This document shows positions 37,053-48,557 of a stretch of DNA of 64,000 nucleotides, piece after piece. The position numbers and the translations under genes were made by a program. The stretch is from Diogma glabrata (lineage: Eukaryota > Arthropoda > Insecta > Diptera > Cylindrotomidae): contig OY856186.1 of NCBI GenBank assembly GCA_963693315.1, forward strand, positions 70,578,019-70,642,018, read 5' to 3'. Below the pieces are notes generated by a model. The model had not been told where the DNA came from. It ran no database searches and saw only the letters and a list, made by a program, of their open reading frames with translations. How positions within the stretch are numbered: position 1 is the stretch's first letter; each line of letters begins with the position of its first letter.

Positions 37053-40000
37053 TAAAATTGGGTAGCGAAATCCGAAATTCGACGTCCACGGCGTGCTGCT
37101 TGGGTAATGCTGACAGAATTAGGTTGGTGTATTGGAGACAAGCAGAGTAAAAACTTCTTAGTCAATGACGCTACATTACGGCGAATTGGCGCCTTACAAC
37201 CAATGCGACTCAAGCGTCTGTTCTCCATGTTAGGGGCGGCTTGGAGCGGGCGTCTGTCTTGAATCAAGCGGCTCGCTATATAAACGTGTAAAAAGGTTGT
37301 TTCAGGTGACCTTGATATGCAGAACGGACCCATTCACGACAATTTGGGTTGGGCCTAAGGTTAACACCCTAACCCCGGAAAAAAACTAATATGTTAAATT
37401 TGGTTATTAGAAAGAGAATAACAGACCCGGACAAAAAAAACATAATTTTACCTGGACGTGAAAAAGGACCAGACTACCGAATCGGAACGTGGAACGTGCG
37501 CAGCCTGAGCGCTCCTGATGCTCTTACAAGTCTAGAAACAGAGGCTGAGAGGTATAGGATGGATATTATTGCTCTACAAGAAATTAGACAGCCAATAATC
37601 GGAAATCAAGATTTGGATAGTCACTCTCTATACTGTAGTGGTCATCCTTTTCGAAGAGAATTTGGTACTGGCTTTCTTGTCGGTGCATGCATACAAGAAG
37701 CCGTGATGAAATTCATCCCGGTCAGTGAGAGGATCTGCTACCTATGTGTACGTGGTACATATAACAATATTTCTCTTATTGCCGTGCATGCGCCTACTGA
37801 AGCTAGGACCGTCGACGATAATTTCTAAATAGCACTGGAAGAGGTTATGAAACAAACACCGACACGCGACTTCATTATGGTTCTTGGTGACTTTAATGGA
37901 CAGGTTGGAAGAGATATCTCTTATGGAAATGTGGTGGGTCCCAACAGCCTGCATTTGAATTCGAATGATAATGGTGAGAGAATGACTGAGTTTGCATTAT
38001 CAAATAATTTGAGAATTGCCAGTACGTTCTTTCCGCATCGATCGATTCATAAACAGACTTGGGTCTCACCGAATGGAAACACTCGAAATCAAATTGATCA
38101 CGTTCTAGTAACAGCACGTTTCTTTTCGAGCGTTCGGGATGTGCGATCCTTTAGAGGTGCATACATTGGAAGTGATCACTTCCTTGTATGTGCAACGATA
38201 AGGTTCCACTTCCCAAATCCAGGCATTCCAAAATTCAACCAACGGAAACGTTTTAACATCTCATCATTAAAGAATGCTGAAACAGAAGAGAGATATCAAA
38301 TTCATATTGCCGAAACATTGGATATATCAGAAACCATTAATGGAGACGTCGATAAGTCATGGTATTTGCTCAAATATGGTGTTTTAAGCGCTGCTGAGGG
38401 AATACTTGGACGACCACAGAACCACTCCCAGAAGCCATGGATGGATCAAACATGCCTTGACGCTATTCAATACAAAAGAGATTGCTATCTGAAGTGTCTA
38501 CAAGGACGCAACACCAGGTCCACGAAGGAGAACTATAAACTGGCAAGACAAGCCGTTACAAAGCTATGTAGACGAACGAAGAGAGAATGGTGGAAGAGAC
38601 AGTGTGAGGAGATTGAAAGCTTCAATAAGGAACATCAATCGCGTAACTTCTTTCAACAGGTTAAAACCTTAAAGAAGTGCCCTCAAACTAGATCGACTGC
38701 TATTCAAAACGAAGATGGGGAGCTACAAGTAGACCTTAAAAATATTTTAGATACTTGGGCCGCTTATTTTGAGAATCTTCTCAACTTAAGTGACCAGCAA
38801 CAAGTCGGGCGACAAGCAAAGCTTATTCGTGCGTCAAAGGTACATGTAGACGAACCCACCAAAGAGGAATTCGATGCGGCGCTGTCAAAATTAAAATGCA
38901 ATAAAGCACCTGGTATCAACGATATAACATCCGAAATGATTGTACATGGTGGCGAAACTCTATCCTCAAGATTGTTTGAACTTGTTCAAATGATCTGGAG
39001 GACTGAAACCATGCCACAGGACTGGAACACAGCTATGCTGATACCAATCCATAAAAAAGGTAATCGCCTACAATGTGCAAACTACAGAGGAATCGCTCTC
39101 CTCTGCACAGCATATAAGATCTTTTCCTACATTTTGCTATCCAAAATCAATCCTTTTGCTGAACAACTGTTTGGAGAATATCAGTGTGGTTTCCGGCGGG
39201 GCCGAAGTACCACCGATGCACTTTTCTCGATAAGGATGATTTTGGAAAAGTGTCGAGAGTTCAACATACCTGTGCACCAACTTTTCATTGATTTCAGGCA
39301 GGCCTACGACTCTCTCGAACGAGAGACTCTATGGTCTGCTCTAGTGTCAATGGGAATTCCTGGTAAATTGGTATCACTATGCAAAATGACAGTACAGAAC
39401 TCTCAATGCTGTGTGCGAGTAGAGAATGATGTTGTCATCCTCGGCCGAAGTGAAGCTGTTATGAGTGAGACTTTCAAGTCGCTTGAGAGTGGTGCTAGAA
39501 AAATTGGTCTGCAAATTAACTACAATAAAACCAAACATATGAATGTTTCAAGAGAGGCTGAGAAGAAAGATTTGATGTGCAGCGATAAACGAATTGAGGG
39601 AGTTGAATCTTTTAAATATTTAGGATCAATGCTTGACTCAAACAACAGCATACTTGCAGATATTAAAGCTCGAATCGCTGCAGGTAATCGAACTTTCTAC
39701 TCAATTAAATCTCTCCTCGGATTACTGTATGTATCAACTAACACCAAGCTCAAGTTATACAAGACATTGATTAGACCGGTTGTGATGTATGGGTCACAAA
39801 CGTGGACCCTTACACAAAATGACGAATCGCATTTATCTGTATTTGAGCGTAAGATCCTACGCTACATTTTTGGTCCACTTAAGACAGACGATGGGGAGTA
39901 TAGAACCCGGTATAACTTTGAGATCAGAGACTTCTTGAGGGTCCTGATATAATAGGTTGTATCCGTTCTAATAGGATTGCTTGGTTTGGGCATGTTCTAC

Positions 40001-40243
40001 GAGCCGGTTCACAGTCTGGAATGATTAGAAAAATGTACGTTAGTACCCCAGGTAGTGGTAGACCGCGAGGAAGACCACGACTACAATGGGAGACTGACGT
40101 AATAAACGACCTTAAAAAAATCGGCTGCCATGGTAATTATGTCGCTGTTGCGAACGACCGTCGTGAATATTCAAAGCTGATTAGCCTGGCAACGCTCCTA
40201 CATGGAGCATGAACGCCTTAAAAAAAAAAAAAAAAAAAAAAAA
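37053..40243 (+). mobile_element. RTE-like non-LTR retrotransposon, full extent (3.19 kb)
   Basis: The element is bounded by 12-bp target duplications, ends in a poly(A) tail at 40219-40244, and holds a single endonuclease/reverse-transcriptase gene. The 338-base 5' leader (37053-37390) is richer in GC than the surroundings. It appears to have inserted at close to full 5' length and was then damaged by one stop, one internal deletion and one frameshift. The target was itself inside an older repeat carrying GTTTCATCAAAA-type words. Confidence 0.85.
37391..40212 (+). pseudogene. APE endonuclease / reverse transcriptase polyprotein, catalytic core deleted
   Basis: The start is the ATG at 37391. 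The endonuclease domain shows GTWNVRSL, IIALQEIRQ, VLGDFNGQVGRD, NQIDHVLV and GSDHFLV, the ordered APE motifs. An in-frame TAA interrupts it at 37826-37828. The reverse transcriptase follows: NKAPGINDITSEM, LIPIHKKG, NYRGIALL, QCGFRRGRST and LFIDFRQAYDS (first catalytic Asp). After CVRVEND (about 39425) the frame jumps to VVILGRSEAV. The segment that normally holds the LRQGD and YADD motifs is missing, so polymerase activity is impossible. Thumb motifs (YLGSMLDSN, YGSQTWTL) remain. Past a frameshift near 39940 the C-terminus reads AWFGHVLRAGS and ends at 40212. This layout is typical of RTE-type elements annotated as craniofacial development protein 2-like. Confidence 0.9.
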
Positions 40244-40244
40244 A
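40219..40244 (+). other. Poly(A) tail of the RTE-like LINE
   Basis: About 25 consecutive A bases right after the last codons, followed immediately by the second AGTTTCATCAAA. This marks target-primed reverse transcription from a polyadenylated RNA. Confidence 0.9.
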
Positions 40245-40699
40245 GTTTCATCAAAATTCTCTTCCCTTTCTCCAATTTTACTCGAAAGTTTTTCAGACCA
40301 CGGACTTCAGTTAAAGAATTTAAAAAGAAAAATCATTGAAATCGATCTAATAGTGGTTCGTTTTCGTCTTCGGCCGAAAGACAGGCGGACATATATTTTT
40401 TGTTTGTGTAGACTCCTTATCATGCAAAACGTCGCGGAGAAATGCTAAAATAAGAGTAAGGGGCAAAATTTTGACAACAACAACTGAGTTTCATCAAAAT
40501 TTAATTACTATATGATTTAAAATTATTGAAGTTTGAAGTAAAAAGGTGTTCGTGACTCATGAGTTGTCGCCTTTTGTTAAATTTTGTTCAAAATCTTTTG
40601 GAACTGTGGAAAACCGTACGAAAGGCTTATATATCAAGTTTTATTAAAATCAAGTGACATAAATTAAAATGACTGAATTAACAGATAAACAATTCGTGG
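40245..40699. repeat. Decayed repeat with GTTTCAT...AATGACATAA units
   Basis: Words such as GAGTTTCATCAAAATTTAAT (near 40487) and AAGTTTTATTAAAATCAAGTGACATAA-like sequence (near 40636, about 150 bases later) match the periodic units at 46487-46960. This looks like 3' untranslated sequence of an old LINE family. Confidence 0.5.
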
Positions 40700-42880
40700 A
40701 AGGGCGCCTCTACAGTCTCCAACATCAAAAGAGGTTAAATATTTGGGTGTGATTCTGGATAGCAAACTAACCTGGAACTCACACCTGAAATATATCTCCG
40801 ATAAGGCAAACAAAGTTTTTTTCACATGCAGAAACCTGTTGGGGAAAACATGGGGTCTTAGCCCAAAAATGATACTTTGGCTGCACCAAAGTCTTATTAA
40901 ACCAATTCTAACATATGCAGCTTTAGTTTGGTGGCTTAAAACGCGCCAAATAACTGCTCAAAATGTGTTTAAATACAAAGGCTTGTGTGTCTTAGTGCCA
41001 CAGGTGCTTTCAAAACCACGCCAACGTCAGCAATGGAAATTCTTCTAAAGCTTTCTCCATTGCACCTACATGTAAAATCTGTAGCGGTGTTGAGCGTTCA
41101 TAGACTGCAGCTTACAGAAGGGTTTAAGCCGGGTAATCTAACCGGACACTTTAAAATCCTTTCTAAATTACAAGCTGAAATGCATACATACCATATTTTG
41201 GATTGTATGCCAAAAACAATAGATTTAGACAGGCAACTTGATGTCAAGATATTGGCCAGAGATCGTATTAAAAACTACATACGGTCACTGCCACATAACG
41301 CCAGCATCTGGTACACAGATGGTTCTCGAACCAATATGGGCACGGGAGCAGGAGTGTTTGGTCCTAGAACAAAGCAAACGGTTGCCCTAGGCACCACAAC
41401 AACCATATTTCAAGCCGAAATGTTTGCAATTAGCAGTTGCGCTTTGCTATGTGCTGAAAGAAAATACCAAAATATTGTAACGACTCTCCGTTGGTTCTTT
41501 TAGATTATTTAGCAAATATGACAGTAAAAAGACGGATCTTTGGTTAACAAAATCTCAAACTTTATTCGTCAACAAATTACAGCAGCTTCAGATTTTAATT
41601 ACAATAAAATCTAGGGTCTCCAATTTGTGTACGATAAATTTCACCGCTCTCCACAATTTGAATCAATGAGAGTCGGAATCGTAAAATCTGTATTTACTAT
41701 TCCACTAGGTTCAAATTATTTCACTATTATAGTACCCAGGCTCAAGTACAACCCGATTATTCCTTATACTTGCAAATATTTGTAAAACACTTTTAATTGC
41801 AAAATTAAAACTGACTATCTGATATTTTGTTCGCTTATTTATATCCAAAAAAATAAATAAATCGAAACTTCTATAATCCACTAGAAATCAATATTACGTA
41901 GTCCGTACATCTTGAATAGGCCACACCTATTTTCATTCATACTTGCATAAATGTAAACATTTGTATTAGCGAACTCAAATTTAATTTATGCAAAATGTAT
42001 TAGGTAATTCCTTTTTTTAATTCATGAATGTGGAAAACATTATGCAGAATGTATTGGTTATTTATGAGTAAATTAACCCATTCTGGACGAAGTTTATTAC
42101 AATATTGAAAAATATATTATCTCTGACAGCCAAGCAGCACTCTTCTACTTCTAAAATCTACGCGCTTTGATTCAAATTTGGTATGAGAATGCTACCAAAA
42201 CCTACTAAAAATCTCCTGCAATAATAAAGTAACACTTGTGTGGGCACCTAGCCACACAGGAATACAAGGAAATGCTATCGCTGACGCTTTAGCAAAACAA
42301 GGGGCCGATAAAAAGTTTGTTGGACCGGAACCATGCTTCGGAATCGCCAAGAGTTCGCTCAAAAGCACAATTCAAACATGGGAACAGGAACAAAATGCTA
42401 AATTATGGAGAAGCAGAGAGGGACTAGTACACTCTAAGAAGTTTCTAGGTAACCTCCCTGTTTCACCCTTAAAAACAATCGACTTAAACAGAGAGTCTCT
42501 AAGAATTTTAACTTGGTGCGTTATAGGACATGGTCCTTTAAACCACCATCTTAACAAAATGGGCCTTGTTGTTTCCGACAGTTGTAGATTCTGCTACTCG
42601 TACGCGGAAACGATGGAACACGTCATCTGCAGCTGTCCTGAACTCTCTGGGCACAGATACAACCAACTTCGTCATAGAAGACTAACACTTCCATTACCAC
42701 AAAACGTCACTCCAATTGAGCTAATTAATTTTATTAAGAGTCTCAACTTGGATGACAGAATACAACCAGTAATGGCTCAGACGACGACTGACTAATAAAA
42801 CAATCAGGGTAAGCACAATAGACCTTCAGGTCGCAGTGCTACTTGAACTGCAAGTCTCAAGGCCCTCCAATAAAAAAAAA
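40700..42880 (+). pseudogene. 5'-truncated RNase-H LINE, interrupted by a solo LTR
   Basis: The copy starts within the reverse-transcriptase thumb (KYLGVILDSKLTWNSHL, about 40737). It continues through LSPLHLHVKS, then an RNase H with YTDGS (about 41311), FQAEMFAIS and, after the LTR, ISDSQAAL (about 42120), WAPSHTGIQGN and ADALAK (about 42238-42290). So the catalytic D, E, D and the final histidine/aspartate motif are all recognisable. A C-terminal cysteine-histidine motif CRFCYSYAETMEHVICSC follows (about 42580). The frame breaks near 40975 and 42135. An RNase H plus terminal zinc motif points to the I/LOA side of LINEs. The stop is at 42793-42795, and an A-run near 42870 marks the 3' end region. 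Non-functional. Confidence 0.85.
41476..42101 (-). mobile_element. Solo LTR of the first Gypsy family, inside RNase H
   Basis: In reverse orientation this 626-bp segment matches the LTR at 1914-2585: TGTAACGACTC at its left and TTTATTACA at its right are the inverse of that LTR's ends. ATAT at 41472-41475 is duplicated at 42102-42105. Removing it restores continuity of the LINE's RNase H reading between KYQNI and EKYIISD. The insertion is therefore younger than the LINE. A 46-bp length difference from the LTR at 1914 indicates internal indels. Confidence 0.92.
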
Positions 42881-43689
42881 CAGTCTCCACTTTGTTCAAA
42901 TAAAGCCACAAGCTTTCAAAACCATAGGCAATCACCCCGAGGCTCTGAGTGTAAGCTACGAGGTGGGTTGCAGATGGTGGATTAAGTAACCCCTGTTTCG
43001 ATCATGTTGTTTACTCACTTAATTCAGTAGCTTCGCAGCCGTAATTGATTGGCTGATGGTGATTCTCATCATTTGTTAACGGTGCACAACTCAGAGTTCG
43101 GTCTCCACTGCAGCATTTTGAGCTGGTCAAGTAAGATGGCTCTGCTTATCTCGACCGTCTTTTCGACCATTATTGTGAAACAATATTGATAAAATTACAA
43201 ACATAAAACAAACAAATAATAAAAACACAGACGCACACAAATACACAAAATAACATTACGACATCTAAACACATTAACCCAAAACTAGATGAACACTTTG
43301 TGGACGGTAATACGTCTAGGCTAGTGAAAGTTGTCGGATCGTGTTACGTGATTGAAATTGTTGAAACAAACAGTAGAATTATTAGCCAGAAAAAAAACAA
43401 TTTGATACAGAAACGCGCGCCTGTTTGAAGATATGTTGATAAATATTCGATGAAGATAGTGGGAAAGCAAACTTTTCTCAATATGTTCGGCTCAGTAAAT
43501 GTAAATTGCATTGGATCCGGCTTGAAGACATAAGCATCAATGTTATAATGGCAACGGACAAGCTTGAGTTTTGAAGGATCGAGCGACAATATAGTAAAAG
43601 TGGGTCAATTAATGTCATGGCTTCACTTGAAAAAAGTTGCATACACAAAAATAATAATTCAGGAACTATACATCCTTAAAAAGAGAATA
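42881..43689. other. Spacer or LINE 3' sequence, no gene
   Basis: This includes a probable 3' untranslated region of the preceding LINE. A minus-strand frame at 43344-43589 is open but has no recognised similarity. Confidence 0.4.
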
Positions 43690-44247
43690 TCCGGTCTTGC
43701 CGTACTTTGGGGAGAAAACCTAATTGAATGGACTGGATAATAGTAAATAGGGTTGTATCGCCCGAGGCTCTGTCTTGGGCTTTCAACTCTTTCGAGCCAT
43801 ACAAATCTCCACGTCCAGACACAATTTGGCCTATAATGATACAACAGTGTAGGAAATAGACTCTTAAGGATCTTCGTGGGCTACATAGTTTTTTTATGTA
43901 CCATAAGCCTGGAGAAACGTTATCCAAAACCAAGAAAATCAACTACTGCGAGGCGAAAAACTTTAGACCGATCAGTCTTTCCTCATACTTTATAAAGCCT
44001 TTGGAAAGGTTGATTGACCGTCACATTAGAAATGTCTATCTAAAGAAAACCCGAAACAATCTTTCTAGAGGTAGTCTCTGATATTGAAGAGACTATCTCT
44101 AAAAAGGCAACAAGATTGATTGTAATGGGCAAAATATCCCATGTCAGTTGTGCTTCCATTTTCCATCCTCCTTACTTTTAGTAATATACTATAGAGATCT
44201 TCATATACAATCAATTTCTTAAACTACTTGTTTATAAGAACACATTC

Positions 44248-44858
44248 CTTTAATATATTTCTTAAATATGAAACTTCCGGAAGCCGTAGTAAGTTCTTTG
44301 GTTTTTTTTGCTTGATTATTTAAAAAAATACTTAAAAGAAAAAACCACGAAATAAATAATTTTTTTTTTGAACTGAAGCCGAACCCATAACCAAATTGAG
44401 CCTTCAATGTCTTGGCTTGGCCACATTCTAAAATAAATTTAAATCACTCCAATGATCCATTACGTCATACAAACCCTTGCTCTCGTTGATTTTAGTAACG
44501 TATTTGGATTTAACGAATTGGATCCAGAGTCAGGGTCAGAGTCAGAGTCAGAGTCAATCAGAGTCAGTCAGAGTCAGAGTCAAAGTCAGAGTCAGAGTCA
44601 GAGTCAGAGTCAGAATCAGAGTCAAAGTCAGAGTCAGAGTCAGAGTCAGAGTCAGACTCAGAGTCAGAGTCAGAGTCAGAGTCAGAGTCAGAGTCAGAGT
44701 CAGAGTCAGAGTCAGAGTCAGAGTCAGAGTCAGAGTCAGAGTCTTTAATATATTTCTTAAATATGAAACTTCCGGAAGCCGTAGTAAGTTCTTTGGTTTT
44801 TTTTGCTTGATTATTTAAAAAAATACTTAAAAGAAAAAACCACGAAATAAATAATTTT
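44248..44858. repeat. Hexamer cassette flanked by a 116-bp direct repeat
   Basis: Positions 44248-44363 and 44743-44858 are identical by eye. Between them lies an insert whose first 160 bases (from ACTGAAGCCGAACCC at 44372) recur at 47627, followed by a (GAGTCA)n array in both places. A weak frame in the insert reads SMSWLGHIL, reminiscent of a LINE C-terminus. Confidence 0.8.
44525..44743. repeat. (GAGTCA)n hexanucleotide array A
   Basis: About 36 units with a few variants (AATCA, AAGTCA). All three frames are open because no hexamer phase contains a stop; the dipeptide frames are not genes. Confidence 0.95.
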
Positions 44859-46430
44859 GTGAAGAATTTATGCTGACATAAATATTATTGACCTACTATT
44901 ACGCACGTCGAAGGCACTTTTGAACCATTCTTTAACGGAGCGGAAAAGTACGGGGTGAACAAAACACTCCTTAGGTGAATATAACTAGCGCTAGAAGATC
45001 GATGTTCGTTTATTCTCACGATGGACAACACCGAAATCCAGACAGGTGTGAAAGGTGGATGTTCCCAAGGGGGTGTGATGGAAAGTGGATGTTCCCAAGG
45101 GGCTCATAATTGAATTAAATGGCTAAGAGCTAAACACTTACGGCTATGCCGATGATGTTAGTATTCTTTTGAAAGTAGATAATATAGGGTAATTCTACAG
45201 AAAAATGCAGAATGTCTTAAACATTACCAACAGTTGGTGTTGGAAGAATGGTTTCTCGATTAATGCTTCTAAGCCACAGCTCGTTGCGTTTACCACCAGA
45301 AGTAAACTACTTCACACCGAACAACTTCACTCTTCCTTCAATCGATACTGACATATTAAATCTTCAAGATAGTGTAAAGTATCTTGGTGTTATTCTCATC
45401 AAGCTCAATTGGGCTGTTAATGCGCTGTGGCAGTGCAGGAGGGCTTTTTGTAGGCACATTGGGGCTGACTCCGAAAATGGTCTAATAGCTATATAAAGTA
45501 GTTGTCAGACCCATTGTCAGCTATGGGTTCCTTGCATGGCTCTCGAGGACTTTTGTTGGGAATGCCATAAAAAACCGGAGGCGGTTAAAGGTTTGCTTGC
45601 TCAATGTATCAATAGAGCTTTCAGATCAATGTCGACAGATAGTCTGCAGGTTTTATTGAAGCTTCCTCCTTTACATATATTTGTAAAACTAAAGACTCTT
45701 AAGGCTTCAAGGCTGACGTATTCGCCATAAAAGCAGCATCGAGGTGAGCGACGAAACATATGTGATCTGGAAAGGTCAGCAATATTTTTGCTAATAGCCA
45801 GACTGCTCAAAAATCTCGGAAAACTACACTATCAAGTCACAAGTAGTGCAAGAATGTTCTAGGTTTTTAAATTTTCTCGTTTTTAAAAATAGTATATTAT
45901 TGATATAGATACCAGGTCCTAGTGGGAATCTCGAGAGCAAAAAATCTAATAAATTAACAGAGAGCTCAACAGGAAAACTCATAGATCCTGAACCAGCAGT
46001 TGTATATCAAAAGACAGGATAAGATCGCCAGCCGAACAGGTTCTCCTTCAATTCAGTAACTTCCAATGCAGGAACACAAAAGGCTGCAAGGTCTTTAAGA
46101 TGTTCACTCAAGAGTTAAGCCGGCAAACCACCGAATTTCTTTTAAACCTGGCCAGGTCAGACCGCATGCTAATGGTGGGACTACTAACAGATCAACATAA
46201 TGTGAACAAACATCTGATACGACTTCGAGTACAAAATGACCCAACATGCCGTTTATGTCTTGAAGAGGATAAAACAGTTCCTCACATTGTGGGATAATGT
46301 TTGACCCTCTCAGGGCTCCGAAGTGGCATATTAGGATCAAACTATGTAAGGATCGAAGATATCTGCAAAGCAGATCTCAGCTTTTTCAAAAAGTTCTTGA
46401 ATATCAGGATGGCATAAAGGACTTAGCAGT

Positions 46431-46486
46431 CTACATGTCAGGTTAGGCTATCGCCACGCCAAAAAAAATAGGCAATCATACAAAAA
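46431..46486. other. End of LINE remnant
   Basis: Short transition to the periodic 3' repeat; nothing else seen. Confidence 0.3.
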
Positions 46487-46960
46487 GTTTAGCTAACGAG
46501 TTTCATAAACATTAAATGGCCTGGTTTAAAGTTATCGAAGTTTTAAATAAACTGTTGTATAGGGGCTCCCAAACGGTTTATACAAGCAAACACTACAAAG
46601 CTTATGCATCAAGTTTCATAAAAATCAAATGACAGAATTTAGAGTTATTGAAGAATCAAATGATCGTTTATAAGAGAGCCCCCTTCTTCTGTTCCAATGT
46701 GGCCAAACAAACTTTTAAATATTTGTGAAGCCACACAAAAAACTTATGTACCGCGTTTCATTGAAGTCAGATGACACGATTTACAGCTATTGAAATTTTA
46801 AATGAATAGATCTGCGGGAGTTCCCGTCCTCTTTTCTTCAATTTTACTAAAAAAATTTTCCTGATGCCTCAAATCAAAAAGTTTTAAACAGAAAAAAATT
46901 TTGAAACCGGCTCAGTAGTCTTCATATATCGAATGGTGTAAAACTCATAAACAAAACGTG
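46487..46960 (+). repeat. Periodic 3'-UTR-like units
   Basis: Three diverged units start GAGTTTCATAAAC (46498), AAGTTTCATAAAAATCAAAT (46611) and GCGTTTCATTGAAGTCAGAT (46753). Each is followed by a TTTA(G/C)AGTTATTGAAG-like block and a GGAG/CTCCC-type motif. Spacing is about 115 and 141 bases. Related words occur at 40487 and 40636. Confidence 0.6.
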
Positions 46961-47626
46961 TAGTTCTCCTAATCTACCACAATATTAAAGCAAAGCACAA
47001 TCCTTTTCACATCATCACAATAAGATTCTGTACTTAACACCACTATATTAGTTTATTTCCTTTTCCTTTTCTTGTCAAACATAAAAATTATATATACACT
47101 TTTTGTTTAGCTTTTACGATCGTTTTTTTTAATAGAAAGACTTTCATTATAAAGCTTTAGGCATCATTATTTTTTTTATTATTTTTTAAATGGTCAGAAA
47201 ATGTAGCTTTTTTATGTTTCCTTACAGATTGGTAATAATATTATGATAAAAGAGAAATGAAATTGTACTTTATCTATATTACGAGTATTAAGCTTTGGAT
47301 TATTATTTATGAGTCGTGATTAAGTGAATAGATGAATAGGAACAGTCAAATTACGGTAATTATTAATTCGTTAAAAAAGATGGAATAAAAATGAAAGTAA
47401 ATATGTTTTTAGTTTACTAACAACTCGAGGAGATAACAGATTAATTTTGTTTATTTAAGAGAAATAATAAGTGAGACAACATTTTTTAATTGTGCCTATT
47501 AGGACAAATATGTAGTATCGTTTTTAGAGATGTTAGTATATTCGATGTATTCTATTGCTTACTTGGATATAATTTTTCAATTTGTTACAATAATAATAAC
47601 AGCCGCACTCCTACGTATTTAGACGT
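46961..47626. other. AT-rich spacer
   Basis: No gene or repeat recognised. Confidence 0.5.
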
Positions 47627-48557
47627 ACTGAAGCCGAACCCATAACCAAATTGAGCCTTCAATGTCTTGGCTTGGCCACATTCTAAAATAAATTTAAATC
47701 ACTCCAGGGATCCATTACATCATTCAAACCCTTGCTCTCGTTGATTTTAGTAACGTATTTGGATTTAAAGAATTGGATCCAGAGTCAGGGTCAGAGTCAG
47801 AGTCAGAGTCAATCAGAGTCAGTCAGAGTCAGAGTCAAAGTCAAAGTCAAAGTCAAAGTCAAAGTCAAAGTCAGAGTCAGAGTCAGAGTCAGAGTCAGAG
47901 TCAGAGTCAGAGTCAGAGTCAGAGTCAGAGTCAGAGTCAGAGTCAGAGTCAGAGTCAGAGTCAGAGTCAGAGTCAGAGTCAGAGTCAGAGTCAGAGTCAG
48001 AGTCAGAGTCAGAGTCAGAGTCAGAGTCAGAGTCAGAGTCAGAGTCAGAGTCAGAGTCAGAGTCAGAGTCAGAGTCAGAGTCAGAGTCAGAGTCAGAGTC
48101 AGAGTCAGAGTCAGAGTCAGAGTCAGAGTCAGAGTCAGAGTCAGAGTCAGAGTCAGAGTCAGAGTCAGAGTCAGAGTCAGAGTCAGAGTCAGAGTCAGAG
48201 TCAGAGTCAGAGTCAGAGTTAGAGTCAGAGTCAGAGTCAGAGTCAGAGTCAGAGTCAGAGTCAGAGTCAGAGTCAGAGTCAGAGTCAGAGTCAGAGTCAG
48301 AGTCAGAGTCAGAGTCAGAGTCAGGCAAGAGTCAGAGTCAGAGTCAGAGTCAGAGTCAGAGTCAGAGTCAGAGTCAGAGTCAGAGTCAGAGTCAGAGTCA
48401 GAGTCAGAGTCAGAGTCAGAGTCAGAGTCAGAGTCAGAGTCAGAGTCAGAGTCTGAGTCAGAGTCAGAGTCAGAGTCAGAGTCAGAGTCAATCAGATTCA
48501 GTCAGAGTCAGAGTCAGAGTCAGAGTCCGAGTCAAAGTCAGAGTGAGAGTCAGAGTG
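47627..48557. repeat. Second copy of the hexamer cassette with long (GAGTCA)n array B
   Basis: Positions 47627-47779 repeat 44372-44524 with few changes. They are followed by about 130 hexamer units at 47780-48557, with AAGTCA variants at the left and isolated TTAGAG, GCAAGAG and TGAGTC changes. The Arg-Val, Ser-Gln, Glu-Ser and Ser-Asp frames are repeat artefacts. Confidence 0.93.

Larger units (their letters stand above)
43690..46430 (+). pseudogene. Third LINE, decayed, split by a (GAGTCA)n cassette
   Basis: Reverse-transcriptase fingers are read at about 43740-44080: YKSPRPDTIWPIM and FRPISLSSYFIKPLERLIDRHI. After the cassette come GGCSQGG at about 45055 (with a small local duplication of this motif) and GYADDV at about 45144, the catalytic site. 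The thumb follows, with SVKYLGVIL near 45376 and LLKLPPLHIFVKLKTLKASR near 45650. A C-terminal region around 46190-46300 holds LIRLRVQNDPTCRLCLEED...PH. Many stops and shifts intervene. The order and motifs are those of RNase-H-carrying LINEs related to, but not the same copy as, the element at 40700. Confidence 0.75.
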
